Shown one piece after another: positions 55,032 to 63,644 of a stretch of 64,000 nucleotides of DNA; positions within the stretch are counted from its first letter, which is position 1, and every line of letters begins with the position of its first letter. The notes under the pieces are model-generated. The model saw nothing but the letters and a program-made list of their open reading frames with translations. It made no database searches and was not told the origin of the DNA. Made by a program: the position numbers and the translations under genes. The stretch is from Candidatus Krumholzibacteriota bacterium (lineage in GTDB: Bacteria > Krumholzibacteriota > Krumholzibacteriia > JAJRXK01), in the NCBI GenBank assembly GCA_029262065.1, contig JAJDAC010000002.1, positions 186,001 to 250,000 of the forward strand. The letters are read 5' to 3'.

Positions 55032-57560
55032 TTAGAAGGTGTAGTCCATCTGGACGCGGAAAGCGGTAAGGTTGTCGCGCACGTTGTCGCCCTCGCCACG
55101 CGCGGGATCAACGGGCTGGTTGTCCAGGTCACGAGCCTGGATGAATCCGGTTTTCAACTGGTCGTTGGTAAGCTTGAAGCGCAGCGACAGGTTGTCGCTG
55201 AGGCGCGAGCGCACACTGATCCAGTTGCGAAAGCCCGTGCCGTCCAACAGCACGAACTCGGTGTCTTCGAAGTTCCAGTAGAATCCCTGGTACATGAGCG
55301 TAACCAGCTGAACCTGGAATCGGTCGTTCACGTTGTGCGTCAGGGCGCCACTGATGGCTCGCCCGGGGCTACCGACCTGGGCCAGGGAATTCGTCGAGTT
55401 GGGCTCGGCGCCGCGCGACAGTCGCGGACGGGGCGCAAATTCGGTGTTCGTGGTGCTGTACCCCAACCGGAGTTCATCGAAACCACTGAGCCGTACGCGA
55501 GCTTCGATACGAGTGTCCCAGCCCTTGAACCCGCGCACATCCTCGATGCCCTGCTCGCTACGGCTACTGAAGCGATGCCGCACGCGAAACCGCAACGGAA
55601 ACAGCGGGGCGTATTCGGCGCGAAACGTGAAGCGACGCAGATCCTGCCCGTCGGCCACACGCGTCCACTGATCAAATTCAAAGCCAGTGATAGTGAGCTT
55701 GCGGTTCACGCGGTAGCGCGTGGAGAACGCGAACCCCTTTTCGGGCTTGTGCTGAGGCGTGTCGAACTCCAGGTAGCTCAGAAATGGGTTGTTCATCCGG
55801 AACGGATCGCCGGCCAGCGTCTGTTCGTAGCGCGAGTCCTCGCTGTAGGGACGCGCGTAGGGATTGTCAAACCCAAGATCGTAGTTGCGATACAGGCCCA
55901 GGATAGTCAGATCGCTGTACTGGGCGTACGCGTTGACGACCCAGGCCTCGGGCGCCTTGCTGAACAAACCCGAAAGACCACTCTCATCAGGATTGGAGTC
56001 AAGCTTGGCGTACTCTCCCTGCACAGCAAAGTTCTCGACCACGGTCTGGAACTCAGCTCCCACCACGCGACGAAACTTGCCCAACTCGGTCGAGTCGTAG
56101 TCGCTGAATATTTCGCTGTCACGCGCTTGCAGCAGGCCCGGATCCTCGAACAATAGATCGGTTTCAGGCCGGATGAGTTCGTTGTACCGGGCTTCGTACC
56201 CAGTCACCCCCACGAAAGTACCGGGGATAATCTCGAACTTGAGGTTGCCACCGATGATGGTCTCTTCGATTCCGTCGGGGCGGATGGTGCCGGTAAAATT
56301 GGGCCCAGCGTTTTCCACCAGCGACTGCTCGAACCGAGGAATTGAAATGTAGCGGTTGATGGTGCCGTCGGCGTTGAAGATGCCATCCTTCTTGTCATCA
56401 CTAAGAAACGCCAGGCCGTGGAACCGACCGGCCGTACCCTCCACGGCCACGCCGCGCAGCGCGTACTGACGCGTGCGCGACAGATCGCCCTGCACGCCCG
56501 AAGGCCGTTTGTTGAAACCAAAGCCGCTTTTCCGGGGCAGGTAGAAATCGGTGTTGTCCATGATGAGACCCTGACCCAGGGCTATCCGGAAATTACCCAC
56601 AACCACCCTGTCCAAGCCGTACCGCTTCCGTTCCCCCCGCCAGGCCGCGAACCCCTTGACCGTTTCATCGAAATCCTGCTCGCCTACATCCCGGTAGCTC
56701 ATGATCCCACCCTTCCATTGCGGCCCGAACCGGAGACGCAACTTGGACAGGAAGGCGGGGTTGGGGTCCTCGATGAAGTTTCGAACTGAGCGAAGATCCG
56801 TGAAGTCGCCCAGAACGGCAGCTGCATTGCCAGTAAGTGCGAGGTCTCCACCAGAATCCGAATCGTCCCCGCCGCGATTCTTGGTATTGAATGACAGGAT
56901 CTGCAAGTCGCCGTGCAGCTCCTCTTCCGTATCAGCGTCGTCCTCACCGTAATTCACGTAATCACGCAGATTCCGGTAGCCCCAGTAGCTCAGGCCATCG
57001 CTACCACGTAGCTGTCGGGTGCCTTCAATACCACCGGATTGGTCACGCGCGTTGATGATGGCCACCGCGTCGACCGGCGAAACATTCTGGTAGCCCTGCA
57101 GGTCGTACAAACTCAGTTGGTTCACGTCCTGCGGGTCACGCAGAAGGTCCAGGTACTCATCGGCCAGGCCTTCGCTGGCCCCTTCACGACTCAGGAACTG
57201 CTGCACCTGACGGAAGCTGGCGTCATAGCGTTGCATGGCCTGGCTGGCGGCCGGCGGCGGCAAGGTCGACACCAGCGGGCGCAACGTCTTCAGTACCTGC
57301 GGCGTCATTCCGTCGACCTCTGAAAGGTCGAAGAAAGAATCGAAGTACTTCACGAAAGTCCGGTGGCGATGGATCGCGCGGCCGAGCTCCTCGGTCACCG
57401 GCAGCTCGAGAATCTCCTCGAGCGTCGCCCGGTTGAGATCCACGCGACCGGTCATTGGGTCGACGGTGGGCGGATCGGCCCAAGCCAACGACGCGGCCGT
57501 CAGGAACGTGATCGCCAAAGCGATCGCCAACGATTGGGAGAGACGAGCGAGTTTGCTCAT
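55032..57560 (-). CDS. Outer-membrane beta-barrel with N-terminal ComEA-like helix-hairpin-helix region
   Basis: An 842-residue exported protein. The signal peptide ends near SLAWA. Residues about 38-98 resemble the ComEA DNA-binding fold (VDLNRATLEEILELPVTEEL, then FFDLSEVDGMTPQVLKTLRP); a weaker second copy spans about 140-205 (DVNQLSLYDLQGYQNVSPVD). The usual GIG hairpins are degenerate (PVTEELG, DGMT). Residues about 215-842 are beta-rich with many aromatic girdle residues and a terminal Phe, as in outer-membrane barrels. The DNA-binding role is inferred. ATG 57560 overlaps the PorV-like gene in an ATGA. Confidence 0.8.
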   Translation of the reverse strand: MSKLARLSQSLAIALAITFLTAASLAWADPPTVDPMTGRVDLNRATLEEILELPVTEELGRAIHRHRTFVKYFDSFFDLSEVDGMTPQVLKTLRPLVSTLPPPAASQAMQRYDASFRQVQQFLSREGASEGLADEYLDLLRDPQDVNQLSLYDLQGYQNVSPVDAVAIINARDQSGGIEGTRQLRGSDGLSYWGYRNLRDYVNYGEDDADTEEELHGDLQILSFNTKNRGGDDSDSGGDLALTGNAAAVLGDFTDLRSVRNFIEDPNPAFLSKLRLRFGPQWKGGIMSYRDVGEQDFDETVKGFAAWRGERKRYGLDRVVVGNFRIALGQGLIMDNTDFYLPRKSGFGFNKRPSGVQGDLSRTRQYALRGVAVEGTAGRFHGLAFLSDDKKDGIFNADGTINRYISIPRFEQSLVENAGPNFTGTIRPDGIEETIIGGNLKFEIIPGTFVGVTGYEARYNELIRPETDLLFEDPGLLQARDSEIFSDYDSTELGKFRRVVGAEFQTVVENFAVQGEYAKLDSNPDESGLSGLFSKAPEAWVVNAYAQYSDLTILGLYRNYDLGFDNPYARPYSEDSRYEQTLAGDPFRMNNPFLSYLEFDTPQHKPEKGFAFSTRYRVNRKLTITGFEFDQWTRVADGQDLRRFTFRAEYAPLFPLRFRVRHRFSSRSEQGIEDVRGFKGWDTRIEARVRLSGFDELRLGYSTTNTEFAPRPRLSRGAEPNSTNSLAQVGSPGRAISGALTHNVNDRFQVQLVTLMYQGFYWNFEDTEFVLLDGTGFRNWISVRSRLSDNLSLRFKLTNDQLKTGFIQARDLDNQPVDPARGEGDNVRDNLTAFRVQMDYTF

Positions 57561-58468
57561 TCGTCGTCTCCGTCGTTGAAGAGCACGCTCACACCGAACT
57601 GATGCGACGCATCCAGGGTGCCACCACCCGATGAGAACGCGTAGTGGAGCGACGCCACCTTCGGCACATTCACGCCGAATCCAAAACTATACTTGTTGGG
57701 GTCGGTCTCAATGCCCACCCGCAGGTCCAGGTACTCCGTCACCGCAAACTCGGTGCCGCCGTGGAAGCGCATTTCCTCGCCCAACTGGTTGCGAATGTCG
57801 AACGTGGTGGTCACGCCTTCGTACGGTTCGTAGGCGATACCTACCCCCACCAGCTGGGTCAGCTCTTCCTGGTCGATGCCAATGGTGGGGTTGTTCATAT
57901 TGCGAATGTAGAAACCGGCGGTGGTGCGTTCATACAGCGTAGCCATTACGCCCACGTTCAAGCCGACCGCCCAGGCCGAGCCGGGGTCCAGTCCACCAAC
58001 GGTCTCGGCCAGCTCCAGGTTGTGGAAGTCGGCCGCCCAACCAAAGTGCAGGCTGCTGCTCGCGTCCTGGAACAACGTGATGCCGTGCGCAAACGTGAGG
58101 GACTGCTCTTTGGAGAGCGATTGATCCTTGAAATCCACGCTGAAGTAACGATAGCCGAACGCCACGCCGCCGCGGTCGCCGGGTAGCTTCGCCGAAGCGC
58201 CCAACGCCGACAATCGCGTGAAGTCCAGGTTGAACGGTTCGGCCGTCGACGTGGACACGTGCGTGTGGTTCAGGAACGCCAGTGCGGCCGGATTGTGATA
58301 GAAGGCCCAGGCATCGCCCCGTGCGGCAATTGAGGCTTCACCCATGGCACGGGCGCGAGGGCTGATCGACAGGTCCTCGAACAGAGTCGCACGAGCCGAC
58401 CCGGCCACCATGATGGTGACCGCAACGGCGGACAGGAAGCAGATGCGGAGTTTCTTCGAGTTCGTCAT
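57557..58468 (-). CDS. PorV/PorQ-family outer-membrane protein
   Basis: A 303-residue exported protein (signal peptide ending ARA). The mature start ISPRARAMGEASIAARGDAW then AFYHNPAALAF is the PorV/PorQ signature. PorV carries type IX secretion cargo from translocon to attachment complex. The gene directly follows one for a secreted protein with a FlgD-like C-terminal domain, which would fit a shuttle or receptor role. ATG 58468 has GAGGAAA and lies 8 bases after that gene. Confidence 0.82.
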   Translation of the reverse strand: MTNSKKLRICFLSAVAVTIMVAGSARATLFEDLSISPRARAMGEASIAARGDAWAFYHNPAALAFLNHTHVSTSTAEPFNLDFTRLSALGASAKLPGDRGGVAFGYRYFSVDFKDQSLSKEQSLTFAHGITLFQDASSSLHFGWAADFHNLELAETVGGLDPGSAWAVGLNVGVMATLYERTTAGFYIRNMNNPTIGIDQEELTQLVGVGIAYEPYEGVTTTFDIRNQLGEEMRFHGGTEFAVTEYLDLRVGIETDPNKYSFGFGVNVPKVASLHYAFSSGGGTLDASHQFGVSVLFNDGDDE

Positions 58469-58476
58469 GTCTTTCC

Positions 58477-61400
58477 TCACCGGTCCAGACGGGTCGCGAC
58501 GACCACGGGCATTTGGGCGTTCGTACGGGCGCCGGTTATCCGATCGACCACCGCGAGGTGGGCGACGTAGGCACCTGCCGACACGCGCTCGGAGAATTCG
58601 TCGTACCCGTCCCACTCGACGGTTACCTCGAGGTCTTGGGCGAGGCGCAGATTGAGACTCAAATCGAAGCGGCTGTCGTAGAGCGTTAGCTTGCGACGGC
58701 CCTGCAAATCAAAGATGCGCAGCTGAACCTCACCCTGTAGCGACTCCCCGTCGAACAACGAGGCCGGCACCACCACGGTGATGGGATACACCTCGCCTTC
58801 GCGCGGCAAGAAGGTATTGGCCGGCCCATCGAGCGATGCTTGCGTGGGCGGTGGAGCCCGCAGCTCGATGGATTGGCTCAGGGTTCGGTTGCCGTCCTCG
58901 TCTTCGGCATTCAGTATCGTGAGGGTCCAGTCGTCATCCAGGCTCACGGCCGAGCTGAGCGTAACGGTAACCACCGCGCTACCCGCGCTGTGGCTGGCCG
59001 ACGACGCGGTAACCGTATCGGTACCGTTGCTCACGGAAAAATTGGCCGGCTCGGTGCCAAAGCTGTTGGCCACCGGCTCGTTGAAACGCGCGACAACCCG
59101 TGTCTCCGTCTCGAGAAACGCCTGAAGCACGATGGGACCCGAGAGATCGGGCGGCTCTACATTCGTGAGATCGGAGACGTTACCGACGGTGACCTGGAAG
59201 GTGGTCTGGAACTGGCTGCCAGCACCACTGGCCCAGACCGTCTCACCCACGTCGTAGTCCGTCGCGCCCAGGTCGTCGTCAACGCGCGCGGTGATGGATC
59301 CCGCATCGTCCACGATCGTGTAGTTGGTTGCCCCGCCCACATTGGTGGCCTTCGCCGTGATCGTACCGTTGACCCGGATGTATGTACCCTCGTAGGCCGA
59401 GCTACTCGCATCCGTCGTCAGCAGCGGCGTGGGCTGCAAGGGCGGGTTGCCCGTTGAGACCACCGTGACGTTGCTGATGTTCTCGATCTCCACGGTCGTG
59501 AAGAACAAGGTGATGGTACCCGTCATTCGCACCACGGTGCCAAGGTCCTGAAACGCAGATCCCTCAGCCCCCGAGCCGAACACGTTGATGCCCCGCCCCG
59601 AAGAATCTTGAATGTAGCCCGACGGCAGCGTGCCGCGGGAAAGGGTCGGGATGTACACCTGACCCTCGATCGTAACTTCCTGATCGACGAATGCCTGCGG
59701 ATTCGCCTGGATCACGGCGATCGGCGTGACTCCCGAAGACGAAAACGTAAACGTGGCCGAGTTGCCGCCGGCAATCGCGTTGCCCGCCAGGTCCTCTACG
59801 TTGGAGACCTGCACGGTGTAGCCGACGCCGTCGGTCATGTCGGCCGCCAGGGACAACGTGACCGAAGAGCCCGCCGCCGCGGCCGCGCTGACACCGATGG
59901 TGTTGGCCGGAGTGGAAGTCTGGAAGACCGAGTAGTTGGTCGCGTTCTGAGCCCCGGCCGCCGCGAGGGCTTCGCTGAAATTGACGCGAATCTGCCGCAC
60001 GGCCGTGCCGGTCGCACTCGCGACCGTGGGCGGCGTGGTATCCGGCCCACCCCCATCCACGAAGATGTCGGTCGGACTCCCCACCAGAATCTGGAAATCA
60101 CTCTGGAACTGACTACCCGCGCCACGCGCGGTAATGGTCTGACCCTGGCTGAAGCTGCTGGCACCCGTGGTGTTGTGCACGCGGACCAGGACGGCTCCGC
60201 TACCATCATTGACTGTGTAGTTGGTAGCCCCGCCCACGTTGGTGGCCACCGACGTGATGTCGCCGTTCACCTCGATGAACGTACCTTCGAAGGCAGCGTT
60301 GCTCGCACCCGACGTCGTCACCACTTGCGGAGCCAACGGCGTGTTGCCCGACGATATGACCGTGACCGATGTGATGTCTTCGATTTCCACCGTGGTGAAG
60401 AACAGCGCCACGGTACCGGTGACTTCCACGATGTTTCCGATGTCCTGCAACGCGGGAACGCCACTGCCGTTGCCGAACAAGTTGATGCCACGTCCCGAGC
60501 CATCCTGGATGTAGCCGCTGTCCACATCGGTACGGTAGTTCGTGGGGATGTACACCTGGCCACGCACGGTTACTACCTGGCCCTCAAAACCCGCGGTGTT
60601 GGCGTGGATGTCGGCGATGGGCGTGGCCGATGAGGCGGAGTAGGTGAAGGTGGCCGAGTTGCTACCGGCAATCGCATTGCCGGCCAGATCTTCCACGCTT
60701 GTGACCTGGACCGTGTAGCCCACGCCTTCCGACAGGGCCGAGCCCAGATTCAGAGTGGCTGAGCTGCCCGACGCGCTCGCGGACGACACCGAGAACGTGT
60801 TGGCGGGGGTGGCCGTTTCAAACACCGAGTAGTTGCCCGCGTTGCCACCCGTCACGGTGTCGACTGCTTCGCTGAAATTCACGCTTACCTGCGTGTCGCT
60901 GGGAGCACCGGCGCCGGTGACCGTGGGTGGCGTGGTATCGGGACCGCCGCCACCCAGGAAAATGTCAGAGGTCAGGCCGACCAGAATCTGGAAATCGGTC
61001 TGGAACGCGCTGCCCGCGCCGCGCGCGGTGATGGTCTGGCCCACGTTGAAGCTGCTGGCGCCCAGCGTGTTGTGCACCCGCACGATGATGGGACCGCTGC
61101 CGTCGTTCACCGTGTAGTTGGTAGCGCCACCAACATTGGTGGCCACCGACGATACGTTGCCGGAAACCCCGATGTACGTGCCCTCGAAGGCCGAGTTGCT
61201 CGCCCCCGACGTCGTCACCGTCTGCGCGGTGAGCGGCGTGTTTCCCGACGAGATCACCGTGACCGAGGTGATATCGGCGATCTCCACCGTGGTGAAGAAC
61301 AGCGTCACCGTACCGGTGACCTCCACGATGTTGCCCAGGTCCTGCAACGCGGGAACGCCACTGCCCGTGCCGAAGATATTGATGCCGCGTCCGGAACTGT

Positions 61401-62832
61401 CCTGGATGTAGCCGCTGTCCAGATCGCTGCGGTAGTCGGTGGGGATGTACACCTGACCACGCACCGTGACCACCTGGCCCTCAAAGGCCGCGGTGTTGGC
61501 GTGGATGTCGGCGATGGGAGTAGCCGTGGACACGGTATAGGTGAACGTGGCCGAGTTCGATCCGGCGATCGCGTTGCCCGCGATGTCCTCTACGCCGGTG
61601 ACCTGCACCGTGTAACCAGTACCGTCGCTCAGTGCCGATGCAAGCGTCAAGGTTGCGGACGAGCCCGAAACAGAGGCCGAGGCCACGCTTACCGTGTTGC
61701 CCGGTGCCGCGGTTTCGAACACCGAGTAGTTGCCTGCCACACCACCGGTGGTGGCATCGATGGCTTCGCTGAACGTCACGTTCACTGAAGTGTCAGTGCC
61801 CGCCGCGGCCGCTGAAACCGTGGGAGGCGTGGTGTCGGGTCCGCCTCCACCCAAGAAGATGTCGCTGGTCAGGCCCACCAGAATCTGGAATGTGGACTGG
61901 AACGCGCTGCCCGCGCCCCGCGCAGTGATGGTCTGGCCAACGTTGAAGCTGCTGGCCCCCACCGTATCGTGCACGCGCACGACGATCGGCCCGCTACCGT
62001 CGTTGACCGTGTAGTTGGTAGCTCCGCCCACATTCGTAGCCACGGCGGTTACGTCACCCGCGATTTCTACGTACGTACCCTCGAAGGCGGCGCTGTTCGC
62101 GCCGGCGGTTGTCGTCGTCTGCGCGGTCAGCGGCGCGTTGCCCGACGAGACCACGGTCACCGCCGTGATGTCTTCGAGTTCCACGGTCGTGAAGAACAGC
62201 GTTACGGTACCCGTGACCTCTACGATGTTGCCCAGGTCCTGGAGGGCAGGAACGCCGCTACCGGTTCCGAACACGTTGATGCCTCGGCCCGAATCGTCTT
62301 GGATATAACCGCTCTCCAGATCGCTACGATAGTTGGTAGGCAGGTACACCTGGGCGCGCACGGTTACAACTTGGCCGTCGAACGCCCCAATGTTTGCATG
62401 AATGTCCGCGATCGGCGTGATCACCGTGCCGCTGCCACCATCGCCTTCAAACACGGTATCCACCAGTGCGCTACCAGTACCGCCGCCGAGTGGCTCCACG
62501 TTGGCACTACGCAGTGTGTACTGCAGTGAAGTATTGAGTTCGGCCCCCAACTCCAGGACCGCACGGTCGCCAATGACGCTCACCGCCGCAACGGGAACCG
62601 TGTTCGCCGGAAGCGCCGTCTCCCAGATTTGGTAGTTGCCGACGTCGGCCCCGGTCGTGGGATCGATGTCGACGTCGAATGTCACTTCGACTTCTTCGAC
62701 ATCGGTGGCAACCACTCCCGTCACCGACGGCTGCGCAAGCGCGGACCCGGCCATGAGCATCAAGGCAAGAACACATGCCACGGGCAAAGCCAGGAGCGGC
62801 GATGTGCATTGGTAGAATCGCTTGGGATTCAA
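58477..62832 (-). CDS. Giant secreted repeat protein: Ig, four OB-OB-Ig units, FlgD-like tail
   Basis: A 1451-residue exported protein, first gene of the operon. TTG 62832 is the likely start: GAGGAG lies 8 bases upstream and it gives a clean signal peptide ending GSALA. Order: one Ig-like (SbsA/Big_5) domain; four 299-residue units, each with two OB-like segments (SGYIQDSSGRGINIFGTGSG and NYTVNDGSGPIIVRVHN are examples) and one Ig-like domain (TPPTV, VNVTFSEAID, GNYSVFET); then a C-terminal domain (LRIFDLQGRRKLTLYDS, VEWDGYDEFSERVSAGAYVA) of the FlgD-Ig/type IX sorting kind. Such OB segments accompany extracellular nucleases in other proteins, but no nuclease domain is seen here. Probably surface-bound; possible ligand nucleic acid. 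Confidence 0.85.
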   Translation of the reverse strand: MNPKRFYQCTSPLLALPVACVLALMLMAGSALAQPSVTGVVATDVEEVEVTFDVDIDPTTGADVGNYQIWETALPANTVPVAAVSVIGDRAVLELGAELNTSLQYTLRSANVEPLGGGTGSALVDTVFEGDGGSGTVITPIADIHANIGAFDGQVVTVRAQVYLPTNYRSDLESGYIQDDSGRGINVFGTGSGVPALQDLGNIVEVTGTVTLFFTTVELEDITAVTVVSSGNAPLTAQTTTTAGANSAAFEGTYVEIAGDVTAVATNVGGATNYTVNDGSGPIVVRVHDTVGASSFNVGQTITARGAGSAFQSTFQILVGLTSDIFLGGGGPDTTPPTVSAAAAGTDTSVNVTFSEAIDATTGGVAGNYSVFETAAPGNTVSVASASVSGSSATLTLASALSDGTGYTVQVTGVEDIAGNAIAGSNSATFTYTVSTATPIADIHANTAAFEGQVVTVRGQVYIPTDYRSDLDSGYIQDSSGRGINIFGTGSGVPALQDLGNIVEVTGTVTLFFTTVEIADITSVTVISSGNTPLTAQTVTTSGASNSAFEGTYIGVSGNVSSVATNVGGATNYTVNDGSGPIIVRVHNTLGASSFNVGQTITARGAGSAFQTDFQILVGLTSDIFLGGGGPDTTPPTVTGAGAPSDTQVSVNFSEAVDTVTGGNAGNYSVFETATPANTFSVSSASASGSSATLNLGSALSEGVGYTVQVTSVEDLAGNAIAGSNSATFTYSASSATPIADIHANTAGFEGQVVTVRGQVYIPTNYRTDVDSGYIQDGSGRGINLFGNGSGVPALQDIGNIVEVTGTVALFFTTVEIEDITSVTVISSGNTPLAPQVVTTSGASNAAFEGTFIEVNGDITSVATNVGGATNYTVNDGSGAVLVRVHNTTGASSFSQGQTITARGAGSQFQSDFQILVGSPTDIFVDGGGPDTTPPTVASATGTAVRQIRVNFSEALAAAGAQNATNYSVFQTSTPANTIGVSAAAAAGSSVTLSLAADMTDGVGYTVQVSNVEDLAGNAIAGGNSATFTFSSSGVTPIAVIQANPQAFVDQEVTIEGQVYIPTLSRGTLPSGYIQDSSGRGINVFGSGAEGSAFQDLGTVVRMTGTITLFFTTVEIENISNVTVVSTGNPPLQPTPLLTTDASSSAYEGTYIRVNGTITAKATNVGGATNYTIVDDAGSITARVDDDLGATDYDVGETVWASGAGSQFQTTFQVTVGNVSDLTNVEPPDLSGPIVLQAFLETETRVVARFNEPVANSFGTEPANFSVSNGTDTVTASSASHSAGSAVVTVTLSSAVSLDDDWTLTILNAEDEDGNRTLSQSIELRAPPPTQASLDGPANTFLPREGEVYPITVVVPASLFDGESLQGEVQLRIFDLQGRRKLTLYDSRFDLSLNLRLAQDLEVTVEWDGYDEFSERVSAGAYVAHLAVVDRITGARTNAQMPVVVATRLDR
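58831..62418 (-). repeat. Four tandem 897-bp coding repeats
   Basis: Units at 62418-61522, 61521-60625, 60624-59728 and 59727-58831. Matching sites (for example the codons at 62402, 61505, 60608 and 59711, and at 62015, 61118, 60221 and 59324) are exactly 897 bases apart. The first three units are close; the fourth is more diverged but of the same length. Confidence 0.92.
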
Positions 62833-63132
62833 GAGTCGAACTCCTCGTTGCAGACCAGCGTCTTCGTCGTCCTCTTGGACGACAATTGGTCGTGGGTACC
62901 GGTCGATACGGTGAATCGGCCAGGGGAGGGCCATCTTCACGCCATCGGCGCGAAGTCGTGGGGCCTACGGATCTGGGAATAACCGATCCCGATTCCTTCA
63001 CCCTGATCAGGGTAAATCGGACGGGCAGGATATCATCGAGGCGGGCCAGGCAAAAGACCCAAAAACGTAGGATCGCACACGATCACGGGATCGGACGACT
63101 GCGTCATCTGTTTGGAGAAACAAAAGCGAAAA
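62833..63132. other. Upstream region of the six-gene operon
   Basis: No gene seen. It contains a perfect 14-base palindrome at 63000-63013 and must hold the operon promoter, but no convincing -35/-10 pair was found. Confidence 0.4.
63000..63013. promoter_or_regulatory. Perfect 14-bp palindrome, possible operator
   Basis: ACCCTGATCAGGGT, about 170 bases upstream of the start of the giant secreted protein gene. Confidence 0.4.
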
Positions 63133-63603
63133 CTAGAAGTGGCTTGCTTCGGCTTCGCGAATGGCGGCGATCACGTCCGCCGGTGTCTCCGCGCTGCGCA
63201 GGCCCCGAAGGAAGCTATCTATGCGTACCAGCTTGGAGATACGCGCCAGGACCCGTAGCTGCTGCCCGGGCAGGTCGCGGGAGCCCGCGAGAAGGAACAC
63301 CAGATCCACCGGCTCGTCGTCGACGGCGTTGAAGGCGATGGGGCGATCCAGGGTAGCCACCATGACCAGGCTCCCCACCACGATCTGGCTGCGCGCGTGC
63401 GGAATGGCGATGCCACCGCCGATACCGGTGGTTTCCACCTCTTCGCGCGATACCAGCTCACGGTAGAGGGGCTCGCCCTCGGTGATCTTCCCCAATTCGG
63501 CCAACCGATCCACCATCACGCGAAGGCACTCCTCGCGGCTTTCAACCGCCAGGCGCGTAAGCACCAGGTCAGGCCCGGTGAAGTTCAGCAGCTTCATGGA
63601 CAC
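63133..63603 (-). CDS. PTS IIA domain protein (PtsN-like)
   Basis: A 156-residue EIIA domain of the fructose/nitrogen type. The phosphorylated His is in GGGIAIPHARS and the second block is DLVFLLAGSRDLPGQQL. GTG 63603 has GAGG seven bases upstream; ATG 63597 is an alternative. It is 41 bases downstream of mrp and no sugar permease is nearby, so a regulatory role is likely. It is only distantly similar to the EIIA at 47292-47756. Confidence 0.9.
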   Translation of the reverse strand: MSMKLLNFTGPDLVLTRLAVESREECLRVMVDRLAELGKITEGEPLYRELVSREEVETTGIGGGIAIPHARSQIVVGSLVMVATLDRPIAFNAVDDEPVDLVFLLAGSRDLPGQQLRVLARISKLVRIDSFLRGLRSAETPADVIAAIREAEASHF

Positions 63604-63644
63604 GAGGCGTCCTCGGGGAATTGAGCAAGGGGTGTGAGGGTCGG

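Noticed and set aside
60221-62308. Three similar plus-strand frames of 97 codons spaced 897 bases apart
   Set aside because: They are antisense reflections of the tandem coding repeats of the giant secreted protein, not a gene family.
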